From positions 3,909,501 to 3,973,500 of the forward strand of contig NZ_FNTZ01000001.1 of the NCBI RefSeq assembly GCF_900105555.1: a stretch of DNA of 64,000 nucleotides. The letters are read 5' to 3'. Position 1 is the first letter of the stretch; each line of letters starts with the position of its first letter. Below, piece after piece: positions 49,245-58,859 of this stretch. This DNA comes from Pseudomonas coleopterorum. GTDB taxonomy: Bacteria > Pseudomonadota > Gammaproteobacteria > Pseudomonadales > Pseudomonadaceae. The position numbers were made by a program, and so were the translations under genes. The notes under the pieces are model-generated. The model worked only from the letters and a program-made list of their open reading frames with translations. It was not told the DNA's origin and did not search any database.

Positions 49245-50278
49245 GCGGTCAGCCTGCAAAACCGCAGTGCTCCCGGACGCGGCTTGCGCCGCTGCTACAG
49301 GGGATCGCGGCGCCCCGTCAACGCACGCCCCCTGTAGCAGCGGCGCGAGCCGCGTCGGCGGCGAATGCGGTCCGCCTGAAAAACGCGGCGTCCCCGGACG
49401 CGGCTTGCGCCGCTGCTACAGGGGATCGCGGCGCCCCGTCAACGCACGCCCCCTGTAGCAGCGGCGCGAGCCGCGTCGGCGGCGAATGCGGTCCGCCTGA
49501 AAAAACGCGGTGTCCCCGGACGCGGCTTGCGCCGCTGCTACAGGGGATCGCGGCGCCCCGTAAACGTACGCCCCCTGTAGCAGCGGCGCGAGCCGCGTCG
49601 GCGGCGAATGCGGTCCGGCTGAAAAAACGCGGTGTCCCCGGACGCGGCTTGCGCCGCTGCTACAGGGGATCGCGGCGCCCCGCAAACGCACGCCCCCTGT
49701 AGCAGCGGCGCGAGCCGCGTCGGCGGTGGATGCGGTCCGCCTGCAAAAACGCGGTGCCCCCGGACGCGGCTTGCGCCGCTGCTACAGGGGATCGCGGCGC
49801 CCCGCAAACGCACGCCCCCTGTAGCAGCGGCGCGAGCCGCGTCGGCGGCGAATGCGGTCCGGCTGAAAAAACGCGGTGTCCCCGGACGCGGCTTGCGCCG
49901 CTGCTACAGGGGATCGCGGCAACCCGTAAACGCACGCCCTCTGTAGCAGCGGCGCGAGCCGCGTCGGCGGCGAATGCGGTCCGGCTGAAAAAACGCGGAG
50001 GCCCCGGACGCGGCTTGCGCCGCTGCTACAGGGGATCGCGGCAACCCGTAAACGCACGCCCTCTGTAGCAGCGGCGCGAGCCGCGTCGGCGGCGAATGCG
50101 GTCCGGCTGAAAAAACGCGGAGTCCCCGGACGCGGCTTGCGCCGCTGCTACAGGGGATCGCGGCGCCCCGCAAACGCACGCCCCCTGTAGCAGCGGCGCG
50201 AGCCGCGTCGGCGGTCGATGCGGTGTGTCATGCAGAACGCGGTGCCTTGTGGCTGCGGCGCAAGCTGCGTCGGTACGC
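49245..50278. repeat. Tandem array of eight 122-bp palindromic units plus a degenerate end
   Basis: Eight direct repeats with a period of 121-122 bp start near 49245 and recur to about 50210; a diverged partial copy reaches 50278. Each unit holds two facing arms of about 27 bp (CGCGGCTTGCGCCGCTGCTA and its imperfect complement TAGCAGCGGCGCGAGCCGCG) around a 24-bp loop, then a linker GGCGGCGAATGCGGTCCG with an A-run of 3-6. Units are about 95% alike. It fills the gap between the convergent fieF and DUF6515 genes; no gene is seen inside. Confidence 0.95.
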
Positions 50279-50280
50279 GA

Positions 50281-51279
50281 TCAATTCACCGTGTAGCCGC
50301 GTGACGCGAAGCAGTTGGCGAGGCTTTGCCGGTACACGCTGACCACTTCAGGCGATGGCGCATAGGTGGCGCTGGCGGGGTCGAAGCGGCTTTGTTCCAC
50401 GGCCCAGCGCTTGCACTCGTATTGATCCTGGGCAACCTGCTGCGGACTCTGGCCCTGGGCCGGATACGCCGCGACGTCGTAGCTGGTCAAGGTCGGCGCG
50501 GGCTGTGGAATGCTGGCATTCACCGGCGGATTCACCACCACGTATTCCTGGGTGTTATCGACCCACTGGTAGTACGTCCCCGCCGCCACGAAGAACACCG
50601 AGCTACCGATCCACATGCGCTGCGCGTAATCGGGCAGCACCCGCACTCTAACACCGCGCGGAGGTTCGATCACCACATACCGCGGGCCCTGGGGTCGGTA
50701 CCAGTACCCACCCGAATAGTAATAATCCTGCCCTCGGTACGGCACGCGATAATTCTGGCCGGGGAAGCGATCGATCACCTGCCCCGGACGATACTGCGGG
50801 CCGGGGCCCCAGCCGCCACCGTGATCACCGGGCGAGCGATCACGACCGCCCTCCCAGCGCCGGTCGTTGTCTCGACGCAGGTCCGGATAGCTGCCTCTCA
50901 ACGGCGCCTGGGTCTGGCGCACTTCGTCAGGCTTGCCGATGATCGGCGGCCGATTGTCCTGCTGGCCACCTTCGGGGCGACCCTGTTCCGGCCTGTTGCC
51001 CTGCCACTGGTTCGGATTGCCGCCTGGTCGGCCTTGCCACTGCCCCTGATTGCCCTGCACAGGCCGCCCTTGCCACTGGCCCTGATTGCCACCGGGCTGC
51101 GGCCGATACTGGCCACCCCCAGGTTGCTGACCCGGCCCGGCGTTGCCCCCGCCCGGCCCGCGCTGGCCGCCGTTGGAGCTGCCGCGCAACTGATCCTGCG
51201 GACCTTCCGCATACGCCGGCGCGCCTACGGCCAGGCAGAGCGCAGCGACACCGGCCAGACGCCAGAGGGGCGATTTCAT
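50281..51279 (-). CDS. DUF6515 family exported protein
   Basis: This 332-residue protein has a signal peptide cut after AYA24. A long Gly/Gln/Pro/Arg-rich low-complexity region (about residues 25-150) with QGQWQGRPxxGN-like repeats follows, then a globular C-terminal part with YYSGGYWYRPQG, GVRVRVLPDYAQ and FFVAAGTYYQWV, typical of DUF6515. The location is periplasm or envelope; the function is unknown. The start at 51279 has AGGA; a long leader of about 470 bp lies upstream and contains a strong terminator. Confidence 0.85.
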   Translation of the reverse strand: MKSPLWRLAGVAALCLAVGAPAYAEGPQDQLRGSSNGGQRGPGGGNAGPGQQPGGGQYRPQPGGNQGQWQGRPVQGNQGQWQGRPGGNPNQWQGNRPEQGRPEGGQQDNRPPIIGKPDEVRQTQAPLRGSYPDLRRDNDRRWEGGRDRSPGDHGGGWGPGPQYRPGQVIDRFPGQNYRVPYRGQDYYYSGGYWYRPQGPRYVVIEPPRGVRVRVLPDYAQRMWIGSSVFFVAAGTYYQWVDNTQEYVVVNPPVNASIPQPAPTLTSYDVAAYPAQGQSPQQVAQDQYECKRWAVEQSRFDPASATYAPSPEVVSVYRQSLANCFASRGYTVN

Positions 51280-51437
51280 GCTGTTCCTCGCAAGATAAGG
51301 GGAGCTACTGATCATCAGACTGACAAACCCGAATCCGGTTCTGTGAAGATCCCGTCAGGGACCTGCACAGGTTATCAGCACAAGCAGCCACTTCATGACT
51401 GACCCACTGCGCCACACTCACCACCGTTTCGCAGGCG

Positions 51438-51464
51438 AAAAAAAAGGAGACCCGTCGGCCTCCT
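51438..51464 (-). terminator. Intrinsic terminator (minus strand)
   Basis: On the minus strand AGGAGGCC-GACG-GGTCTCCT forms an 8-bp stem with a tetraloop (with one G-T pair), followed directly by eight T. No annotated gene on this strand ends here. Confidence 0.8.
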
Positions 51465-51640
51465 CTCTCGAACTCTGTCCCTGCTCGACGCTTGTGACGT
51501 CGGCTCACCTCACGCCGCCTTCTGGGCAGTGTGCAGCCCGGGGGCCAGCGCAACCCCGGTGGGGGCGGTGGCCGCAACCCGCCTGATTGAGCGGATCGCA
51601 GTGGACTCATGTCCGGGCAGTGATTCTGTGGATAACTATA
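51438..51640 (-). ncRNA. Candidate small RNA or leader RNA with intrinsic terminator
   Basis: The 473-bp gap between the DUF6515 and Lrp genes has a strong minus-strand terminator (51438-51464) and, about 190 bp upstream on that strand, a -10-like TATAGT (51635-51640). No open frame fits between. Either a free small RNA of about 190 nt ends here, or this is the leader of the DUF6515 gene with premature termination. No known RNA family was recognised; the rest of the gap shows nothing else. Confidence 0.4.
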
Positions 51641-51752
51641 GCGCCGCAGGTGCAGCAGCCGATTGCGAACATTGCTGATTTACACAGCACTTGCGCAATT
51701 TTTGCCTTCGGATGGATAATTTGCCGCAACGCAAAACACGAAGGCAGATTTG

Positions 51753-52232
51753 ATGAGCAAACTTGATCGCTATGATCTGAGTATTTTGGCTGAATTGCAG
51801 CGCGACGCGCGCATTTCCAACCAGGAACTGGCCGAACGCATTGGTCTCTCGCCATCGCCTTGCTCTCGGCGCGTCAAGCAGCTCGAAGACGACGGCTACA
51901 TTTCCCGCCAGGTCGCTCTGCTGGACCGCAAGAAGCTGGGGTTGAGCCTGACCGCCTATGTGCTGATCGGCATGGACCGCCACACCCCGGAACGTTTCGA
52001 AACCTTCGAAGCGGCCATTCGCGGGCTGCCGCAGGTGCTCGAATGCAGCCTGGTGACCGGCATGGATGCCGACTATCAGCTCAAGGTAGTGGTACCGGAC
52101 ATGGACCACTATCAAAAGCTTCTGCTGGGCCACCTGACGCGGATCGAGGGGGTGACCAGCGTGCGTTCCAGCTTCGTGCTCAACCAGGTCATGGCCAGTA
52201 CTGAACTGCCGTTGACCCATCTGCGTAGCTAA
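51753..52232 (+). CDS. Lrp/AsnC family transcriptional regulator
   Basis: This 159-residue regulator has an N-terminal HTH (ISNQELAERIGLSPSPCSRRV, about residues 20-45) and a C-terminal RAM (AsnC ligand-binding) domain with the GMDADYQLKVVVPD segment. Lrp-type proteins respond to amino acids. The ATG at 51753 has AAGG upstream. No likely target operon is adjacent; autoregulation is usual in this family. Confidence 0.93.
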   Translation: MSKLDRYDLSILAELQRDARISNQELAERIGLSPSPCSRRVKQLEDDGYISRQVALLDRKKLGLSLTAYVLIGMDRHTPERFETFEAAIRGLPQVLECSLVTGMDADYQLKVVVPDMDHYQKLLLGHLTRIEGVTSVRSSFVLNQVMASTELPLTHLRS

Positions 52233-52254
52233 GGCTGAGGCCTGAGGCAGGCTG

Positions 52255-52400
52255 GCAGATCTTCGCGGGCAGAGCCCGCTCCCACAAGGGGCAGAGCTTG
52301 AGGCAGACTGTCGGAGCTTCGCGGGCAGAGCCCGCTCCCATACGAGGTAGGGCCGGAGGCAGGCTGGTAGATCTTCGCGGGCAGAGCCCGCTCCCACAGG
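52255..52400. repeat. Three direct REP elements
   Basis: Three copies of CTTCGCGGGCAGAGCCCGCT point the same way at a period of about 60 bp between the convergent Lrp and rluE-like genes. The linkers (GAGGCAGGCTGG-like) are also repeated, so this is a short tandem array of the same kind as the one at 24424-25480. Confidence 0.85.
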
Positions 52401-52412
52401 GGGCGGGGCCTG

Positions 52413-53030
52413 CTACAGGCTGGCGGGCACCTCGCGCCATTCCCCCTGTCCCAGGCCCTCGAGGCTCCAGTTACCGATGCGAACCCGTACCAGACGCAGG
52501 GTCGGCAGGCCCACCGCCGCCGTCATGCGTCGCACCTGACGGTTGCGCCCTTCCTTGATCACCAGTTCCAGCCAATGGGTCGGCACGCTCTTGCGAAAGC
52601 GCACGGGCGGATCGCGCGGCCACAGGTCCGGCTCGTCCAGCAACCGCGCCTCGGCGGGCAAGGTCATGCCATCGTTGAGTTCCACCCCGCTGCGCAAACG
52701 CTGCAATTGCGCCTCGTCGGGCGCGCCTTCGACCTGCACCCAATAGGTCTTGGCCAGCTTGTGCTTCGGGTCGGCGATGCGCGCCTGCAGTTGCCCATCG
52801 TTGGTCAGCAACAACAGCCCTTCGCTGTCGCGGTCCAGACGGCCGGCCGGGTAGATCCCGGCGATGTCGATGAAATCCTTCAAGGTCGCGCGCCCCTCAC
52901 CGTCGCTGAACTGGGTCAGCACGTCGAACGGCTTGTTGAACAGCACCAGCCGAGGTTGGGCAGGTGGCGCCTTGGCCACGCGGCGTTTACCGGCGGCGGG
53001 ACGTTGCTTGGAGCGAGGAGGCAAAGGCAT
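52413..53030 (-). CDS. rluE: Pseudouridine synthase (RluE-like)
   Basis: This 205-residue RsuA-family enzyme converts a uridine in 23S rRNA to pseudouridine. The catalytic Asp66 lies in [17 protein letters not shown], and [14 protein letters not shown] is the second conserved motif. It has no S4 domain, as in RluE. A basic N terminus ([14 protein letters not shown]) may bind rRNA. The ATG at 53030 is used rather than a TTG at 53054. Confidence 0.93.
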   Translation of the reverse strand: MPLPPRSKQRPAAGKRRVAKAPPAQPRLVLFNKPFDVLTQFSDGEGRATLKDFIDIAGIYPAGRLDRDSEGLLLLTNDGQLQARIADPKHKLAKTYWVQVEGAPDEAQLQRLRSGVELNDGMTLPAEARLLDEPDLWPRDPPVRFRKSVPTHWLELVIKEGRNRQVRRMTAAVGLPTLRLVRVRIGNWSLEGLGQGEWREVPASL

Positions 53031-53096
53031 GACAAAAGGCTTTTGTGCGGGCAAGAGCGCTCATGCTAGAGGCCCTTGCCCGCCACGGCAAACCTG

Positions 53097-54566
53097 TCAG
53101 CGGAACGGCGGCTCGTCGAAACTGCGCAGCTTGCGCGAGTGCAGCGAATTGAGCTGACTGCGCAGCAGGTTCAAGGCAGCGATACCAATGTTCAGGTGCT
53201 GGCTGACCGCGCGATTGTAGAACGCGTTGGCCGATCCCGGCAGCTTGATCTCGCTGTGCAGCGGCTTGTCGGACACGCATAGCAAGGTGCCGTAGGGCAC
53301 CCGCAGGCGATAGCCCTGTGCGGCGATGGTGCCGCTTTCCATGTCCACCGCGACGGCGCGCGACAGGTTGATCAGCGGCCGCTCCTGAGCCCAGCGCAGT
53401 TCCCAGTTGCGGTCGTCGTAGGTCAGCACGGTGCCGGTGCGCAGACGCTTCTTGAGGTCGTCGCCGCGCTCGCCGGTGACTTGCGCCGCCGCTTCCTGCA
53501 AGGCCAGCTGCACTTCGGCCAGGGCCGGGATGGGGATGTTGGGCGGCAGGACCCGATCGAGAATCCCGTCCTGGCGCATGTACGCGTGGGCCAGGACGTA
53601 GTCGCCGATGGTCTGCGACTGACGCAGGCCACCGCAGTGGCCGATCATCAACCAGCAATGCGGGCGCAGCACGGCCAGGTGGTCGGTGATGTTCTTGGCA
53701 TTCGAGGGGCCGACGCCGATGTTCACCAGGGTCACGCCATCGCCATCCTCGGCGATCAGGTGGTAGGCCGGCATCTGGTAGCGGTGCCAGACCACGCTGG
53801 CCACCAGCGCCTGGGCCTCACCGTTGTCCATGCTCTTTTCGATGATCACGTTGCCCGGCATCACCAGGCGCACGAAGCGTGGGTCGTTGCGCAGCTGCTC
53901 CAGACCGTGGGTGACGAACTGGTCGACGTAGCGGTGATAGTTGGTCAGCAGGATCCAGGGCTGCACATGCTTCCAGTCGCTACCGGTGTAGTGGATCAAA
54001 CGGCGCAGGGAGAAATCCACCCGCGCAGCATCGAACAGCGCCAGCGGCAGCGGATCGGCCGTGGCCCAGTCGTACAGGCCGTCGGCAATACCGTCGGTGG
54101 CGGCGGACAGGTCGGTGCTGGGGAACACTCGCGCCAGCGCTGCGGCGGTCACACCGCTGCCGGCCAGCTCGTCGCCCTGGTCGACGACGTAGGGGTAAGG
54201 GATGTTCTGTTCGCTGACACCGACTTCGATGGTCACCGCGAAGTCGCGCATCAAGGGCCGCAACTGGTCCAGCAGATAGCCGCGGAAGGCCGCAGGCTGG
54301 GTCACGGTCACCGAATAGACGCCAGGCAGGTTGACCTTGGCGTAGGCGCGGGTGATGGCCGGCAATTCGCCGTTGTAGGCGTAGGTCAGGCGCAGTTCGG
54401 GGTAGCGGAACAGGTCACGTTCGGCCGCATCCGGCTCGCTGCGATCCTTGAGGTAGCGCTTGAGTGCCTGGCTCAGGGCGCGGGTGGCCCGTTCGTGCAG
54501 CTCCGCCAGCCGATCCACGGCTTGTTCGGCGGTTTCTACAACTACGAAGTCTGGGGCATTACTCAT
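53097..54566 (-). CDS. amn: AMP nucleosidase
   Basis: This 489-residue enzyme hydrolyses AMP to adenine and ribose 5-phosphate. The N-terminal AMP nucleosidase domain (about residues 10-170; RLTYAYNGELPAITRAYAKV) and the C-terminal nucleoside phosphorylase-like catalytic domain (NIGVGPSNAKNITDHLAVLRP, GHCGGLRQSQ, AVDMESGTIAAQGY) are present, and the length is near the E. coli protein (484). The start at 54566 gives MSNAPDFVV; the longer in-frame reading to 55067 lies antisense to the kinase gene and is rejected. Confidence 0.96.
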   Translation of the reverse strand: MSNAPDFVVVETAEQAVDRLAELHERATRALSQALKRYLKDRSEPDAAERDLFRYPELRLTYAYNGELPAITRAYAKVNLPGVYSVTVTQPAAFRGYLLDQLRPLMRDFAVTIEVGVSEQNIPYPYVVDQGDELAGSGVTAAALARVFPSTDLSAATDGIADGLYDWATADPLPLALFDAARVDFSLRRLIHYTGSDWKHVQPWILLTNYHRYVDQFVTHGLEQLRNDPRFVRLVMPGNVIIEKSMDNGEAQALVASVVWHRYQMPAYHLIAEDGDGVTLVNIGVGPSNAKNITDHLAVLRPHCWLMIGHCGGLRQSQTIGDYVLAHAYMRQDGILDRVLPPNIPIPALAEVQLALQEAAAQVTGERGDDLKKRLRTGTVLTYDDRNWELRWAQERPLINLSRAVAVDMESGTIAAQGYRLRVPYGTLLCVSDKPLHSEIKLPGSANAFYNRAVSQHLNIGIAALNLLRSQLNSLHSRKLRSFDEPPFR

Positions 54567-54646
54567 GGGGCATGTCCTGGCTGATCTGGCAGTCTTGCAT
54601 CTTGCCTGCAATGCCGACGAAAGGCACCCCCGTGACGCGTCCCGGA

Positions 54647-57073
54647 TTATGCCGGGGCTGCTCCGGGCGGAGCGTCCGCAGCCAGCGGCGAGAGGGGCTT
54701 GGGCTGTGCGAGGACGCAGCCATGCAACAGCGCCTGCAGTTCTTCGAAGCGCACCGGACGCGCCAGACACACCGACACACCTGCCTCCAGGCAACGCTCG
54801 CGCTGCCCCTGCTGGCCGACATCGGTGATCGCCAGCACCGGCAGCCGCTCGCACCCTGGCAGGCTGCGCAGCGCACGGGTGGTCTGCAGGGCGCTCTGGG
54901 TCGGCAGGCTGCACTCCATCAGCACCGCATCGAACCGCTCGCGCGCCAGCAGGGCCAATGCGCCCGAACCGTCCTCGGCAGTCCGCACCCGATAGCCGAG
55001 CTTGAGCAGCATGCCGCGAACGACCAACTGGTCGACGCTGTTGTCGTCCACCAGCAACACGGTGCATTCGTGGGCGGCGCGCTGGGTACCGAAGGCACCG
55101 GCATTGGTGCTCAAGGCACGGCCCGGATGGGCTTCGACCACCCCCAGACGCACGCTGAATTCGAAACAGCTGCCGCGTCCGGGCTCGGACTGGTGATGAA
55201 GCTGACCACCCACCAGCTCGGCCAACTGCCGACAGATCGCCAGACCGATGCCCAGCCCGCCGTATTCGCGGGTCATGGAACCATCGAGTTGGTAGAAGCG
55301 CTGATAGAGCGTCTCTTCGTCACGATGCGTGAAGCCGATGCCGCTGTCGCTGACCTTGAAGATGAGCTGCAGGTGATCGTCCTGCGGCTCGCCGCCGCTG
55401 ACCCGCACGTTGACGCTGCCTTCGCGGGTGAACTTGATGCCGTTGTCGATCAGGCAGGCCAGGCACAGCGCGAGCTTCTTGACGTCTCCCCGCAGACGAT
55501 CGGGCAATCCCGCGGCGCGCTCGACGGTGAACGCCAGCCCCTTGGCATGGGCTTGGCGGCTGAACTGCATCTGCATGCTGTCGAGCAGCGCCTGCAGGCT
55601 GAACGGTTCGTTGCGCGGATAGAGCCGCCCGGCCTGCAGTTCGGTCAGGATCAGAATGTCGTCGACCATGCGCATCATGTCCCGCGCCGAGCCTGCCGCA
55701 GTGTGTTGATACTGGGCCAGCTCCGGCCCCATGGGTACGGTCTGCATCAGTTCCAGCGAGCCGATCACGCCATTCATCGGCGTGCGCAGTTCGTGGGTGA
55801 CAGTGGCCAGGAACTCATCCTTCAAGCGGTTGCTCGCCGCCAGCTCCTGGTTCGCCAGTTCAAGCTTGAGGCCGGCTTCCTTGAGCGTCTGCGCCTGCTG
55901 GTCGCGCAGCACGTTGATGCGGTCGGCCAGCGCAAGCGACAGCAGACCGACCTCCAGCGCCGAGCCGATCTGACTGGCGTACATGGTGATGAACACGTTG
56001 GGCAGATAGCCCAGCACCATCAGCGTGTTCACGATGCCGCCCAGCAGGAACGCGCTCCAGGCGATGATGAAATAGCGCGCCAGGCGCATGCCGCGCAACC
56101 AGGCGACGATACCGGCGGTGAAGATCACTACGGTGAAACACAACGCCAGCGCCGTGGCCAGACGCAACGCCAAGGCGTAGCTGGTCGACAGCGACAGCGC
56201 CATGACCACGGCGCCGTACACCATCAGGCCGATCAGCAGCCGATCCATCCAACGACTGTGGCGGGCGGTCTGTAGAAAACTGCGCGAGAACAGGCAGCCG
56301 AAGAACCCGGCCGCGCCGATGAAGAACGGCGTGGCAGCGTTGGCCCACCACGGGTTGTTCGGCCAGAAATACTCGACCCCGGCGCCGTTCACCGACACCT
56401 GGTAAAGCCCGAATGAGGCGATATAGACGATGTAGTAGAGATAGCTGCGGTCGCGCACGCTGAGGAAGATGAACAGGTTGTACACCAGCATGCCCAGCAG
56501 CACGCCGTAGATCAGCCCGAGCACGTACAGCCGTGAAGGCTGCGCCTCCAGGTAGGCATTGGCCGACCACAGGCTTACCGGCGCCTGGACCGAACCCTGG
56601 CTGTGCAAGCGCAGGTACACCGTCTTGGCTTCATCGGGCTGGAAAGGCACTTCGAACAGGTAGTTGTTCTGCTTGATCTGCCGGCTGTCGTACGGCAACG
56701 CATCGCCGGTTCGCTGCACCAGGTGGTACTGGCCGGCGGCATCGGGCAGGTACAGCTCCAGGTGATCCATCGGCGGATACGCCAGCTCCAGCAGCCAGCT
56801 ATGGGGTGATCTGTCGGCACGCGGCACATAGCGCAGATCGATACGCAGCCAGAACACCGACTTCGAATAGCCCGCATTGAGCACGTCGGCATGGTGCTGG
56901 TGGAAGGCCGGGGCCAGGTCGCGGGTGATCTGCTCGATGGTCGCATCGCCGGCCACGTCTTCGTAGACCTGCATCGAGCGGCCGAGCGCAAGGCTGCGCG
57001 TGGTCTCGTCGAAGTCGACTGCACAGGCCAGCATGGGCAGCAAGGCCATGATCAGGATAAGCAAATAGCGCAT
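54647..57073 (-). CDS. Hybrid sensor histidine kinase with 7TMR-DISM input and altered receiver domain
   Basis: This protein of about 808 residues has, in order: signal segment, periplasmic 7TMR-DISMED2 domain (about 20-170), seven helices (about 180-385), coiled coil, HisKA with His427 (THELRTPMNG), HATPase_c (N-box Asn544, DSGIGF, GGLGIGL) and a C-terminal receiver. In the receiver the acidic pair is intact (Asp676, Asp677; LLVDDN), but the phospho-acceptor Asp is Glu720 (VLMEC) and the conserved Lys is Arg772 (LARPV). The layout is like RetS/LadS kinases of Pseudomonas. The start could also be 30 bases further upstream (57103). Confidence 0.88.
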   Translation of the reverse strand: MRYLLILIMALLPMLACAVDFDETTRSLALGRSMQVYEDVAGDATIEQITRDLAPAFHQHHADVLNAGYSKSVFWLRIDLRYVPRADRSPHSWLLELAYPPMDHLELYLPDAAGQYHLVQRTGDALPYDSRQIKQNNYLFEVPFQPDEAKTVYLRLHSQGSVQAPVSLWSANAYLEAQPSRLYVLGLIYGVLLGMLVYNLFIFLSVRDRSYLYYIVYIASFGLYQVSVNGAGVEYFWPNNPWWANAATPFFIGAAGFFGCLFSRSFLQTARHSRWMDRLLIGLMVYGAVVMALSLSTSYALALRLATALALCFTVVIFTAGIVAWLRGMRLARYFIIAWSAFLLGGIVNTLMVLGYLPNVFITMYASQIGSALEVGLLSLALADRINVLRDQQAQTLKEAGLKLELANQELAASNRLKDEFLATVTHELRTPMNGVIGSLELMQTVPMGPELAQYQHTAAGSARDMMRMVDDILILTELQAGRLYPRNEPFSLQALLDSMQMQFSRQAHAKGLAFTVERAAGLPDRLRGDVKKLALCLACLIDNGIKFTREGSVNVRVSGGEPQDDHLQLIFKVSDSGIGFTHRDEETLYQRFYQLDGSMTREYGGLGIGLAICRQLAELVGGQLHHQSEPGRGSCFEFSVRLGVVEAHPGRALSTNAGAFGTQRAAHECTVLLVDDNSVDQLVVRGMLLKLGYRVRTAEDGSGALALLARERFDAVLMECSLPTQSALQTTRALRSLPGCERLPVLAITDVGQQGQRERCLEAGVSVCLARPVRFEELQALLHGCVLAQPKPLSPLAADAPPGAAPA

Positions 57074-57383
57074 ACAGCCCCAGCGTGGCACACCTGATCG
57101 CATCGGGAAGCCCCCATTCCCTTTGGTTCGATGCAATCGGCACAGCCTGTTATCGATATCGAATGACTCTAGCACAGCGTCTGCGTGCACGACGGGCGGT
57201 GCGCAATGTTCCCTCAGTCGGCTCTGGGCCGCTGCTTTCGGAACCTGTCAGAGTGTAATGTCAATATGATACAGAGGCACCGTACAAAGCGCGAACCCTG
57301 TCCATCGAACCCGTCATCGGGGCACCCTGCCCAGCGCTTGCGGCCCTGCTACAACGCCGTGCGCCGTGATAAGCTCGCGCACC

Positions 57384-58181
57384 ATGAATATCTATAGTTC
57401 CCGCCCCGTTGTCCTCTGTCTCTCCGGCCACGACCCCAGTGGCGGCGCCGGCCTGCAGGCAGATATCGAAGCCCTGCTTGCCCAGGGCTGCCATGCCGCG
57501 CCGACGGTTACCGCGCTGACCGTGCAGAACACCGTCAACGTCAGCGACTTCCGTGTGCTCGATCGCGAATGGATCCTGGCCCAGGCCAATGCCGTGCTCA
57601 GCGATTCGCCGGTGGCGGCGGTCAAGCTGGGCATGCTTGGCTCGGTGGACATGGTCGCGACCGTGGTCGAGCTGTTGTCGGCCCACCCTCATCTGCCGAT
57701 GGTCTGCGACCCGGTGTTGCGCGCCGGCGGTGGCGGCAGCCTGGGCAAGGACGAGGTCGGCTATGCGATGCGCGAGCGGCTGCTGCCGCTGGCCACCATC
57801 GCCACGCCGAACCTGCCCGAGGCACGCATCCTCGCCGACCTGCCCGAGGGCAGCGCCGACGAATGCGCGCAAAAACTGCTGCCGTTCTGCAAGCACCTGC
57901 TGATCACCGGTGGTCACGGCGACGAGCACGAAGTGCACAACCGTCTGTACAGCCGCGACGGCAGCCGTCGCACTTTCACCTGCCAGCGCCTGCCCGGCAG
58001 CTACCACGGCTCCGGGTGCACCCTGGCCAGTGCCCTGGCCGGTCGCCTGGCACTGGGCGAAGGCCTGGAAAGCGCCGTGCAGTCGGCGCTCGACTACACC
58101 TGGCGCACCCTGCGCGACGCCGAGCAACTGGGCCACGGGCAATTCGTGCCCCGTCGCCTACCCCTGGATTTCTGCTCTTGA
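57384..58181 (+). CDS. thiD: Hydroxymethylpyrimidine/phosphomethylpyrimidine kinase
   Basis: This 265-residue ribokinase-fold enzyme phosphorylates HMP and HMP-P in thiamine synthesis. [15 protein letters not shown] near the start, [18 protein letters not shown] and the phosphate-binding [15 protein letters not shown] are conserved. It starts 310 bp from the kinase gene and is followed by thiE, 34 bp downstream. No TPP riboswitch motif was found upstream. Confidence 0.95.
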   Translation: MNIYSSRPVVLCLSGHDPSGGAGLQADIEALLAQGCHAAPTVTALTVQNTVNVSDFRVLDREWILAQANAVLSDSPVAAVKLGMLGSVDMVATVVELLSAHPHLPMVCDPVLRAGGGGSLGKDEVGYAMRERLLPLATIATPNLPEARILADLPEGSADECAQKLLPFCKHLLITGGHGDEHEVHNRLYSRDGSRRTFTCQRLPGSYHGSGCTLASALAGRLALGEGLESAVQSALDYTWRTLRDAEQLGHGQFVPRRLPLDFCS

Positions 58182-58215
58182 GCCAAATCTCCGCCCCCTG
58201 CCCGAGGCCCAAGCG

Positions 58216-58842
58216 ATGAACTTACGTGGCGTCTACGCCATCACCGACAGCCAGCTGTTGGCCGGCAAGTTCCTCAAGTACGTCGAGGCCGCCCTGGATG
58301 GCGGCATCACGCTGCTGCAGTACCGTGACAAGAGCAACGACGAAGCCCGTCGCCTGCGCGAAGCGGAAAAACTGCGTCAGCTGTGCGAGCGCTACAAGGC
58401 GCACCTGATCATCAACGACGACGCCGAACTGGCCGCACGGCTCAACGTCGGCGTGCACTTGGGCCAGACCGATGGCCCGTTGACTCCGGCCCGCGCCCTG
58501 CTGGGGCGCAAGGCGATCATCGGCAGCACCTGCCATGCCAACCTCGACCTGGCGCGCCAGGCGGCCCGCGAAGGGGCGAGCTACGTCGCCTTTGGCCGCT
58601 TCTTCGCCTCCCAGACCAAGCCCGATGCATCGCCTGCCAGCATTGAACTGTTGGGCCAAGCGCGGGCCGAATTGAAATTGCCGATTGCCGTCATTGGCGG
58701 CATCACCCTGGACAACGCTGCGCCGCTGGTGGCCTGCGGTGCCGACCTGCTGGCCGTGGTGCATGCGCTGTTCGGCGCCGACACGGCCCAGGAAGTCACC
58801 CGCCGCGCCCGCGCCCTGAACGCGTTGTTCGAAACCGCCTGA
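58216..58842 (+). CDS. thiE: Thiamine-phosphate synthase
   Basis: This 208-residue TIM-barrel enzyme joins HMP-PP and thiazole phosphate to thiamine phosphate. Conserved segments are [42 protein letters not shown], and [12 protein letters not shown]. The ATG at 58216 follows an AAGCG stretch; the longer open frame upstream lies inside thiD. It lies between thiD and hemL and probably shares their message. Confidence 0.96.
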   Translation: MNLRGVYAITDSQLLAGKFLKYVEAALDGGITLLQYRDKSNDEARRLREAEKLRQLCERYKAHLIINDDAELAARLNVGVHLGQTDGPLTPARALLGRKAIIGSTCHANLDLARQAAREGASYVAFGRFFASQTKPDASPASIELLGQARAELKLPIAVIGGITLDNAAPLVACGADLLAVVHALFGADTAQEVTRRARALNALFETA

Positions 58843-58859
58843 TGCAAGAGAGCTCATTT

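Noticed and set aside
49245..50278. CRISPR array or coding repeats
   Set aside because: Whole 122-bp units repeat including the linkers; the frames on both strands come from the palindromic GC-rich units and have no start signals.
54567..55067. N-terminal extension of AMP nucleosidase
   Set aside because: The part is antisense-overlapping with the kinase receiver region, has no ribosome site, and the 489-residue form matches the family length.
57190..57383. TPP riboswitch before thiD
   Set aside because: The conserved CUGAGA and the following THI-box segments are not present in this stretch.
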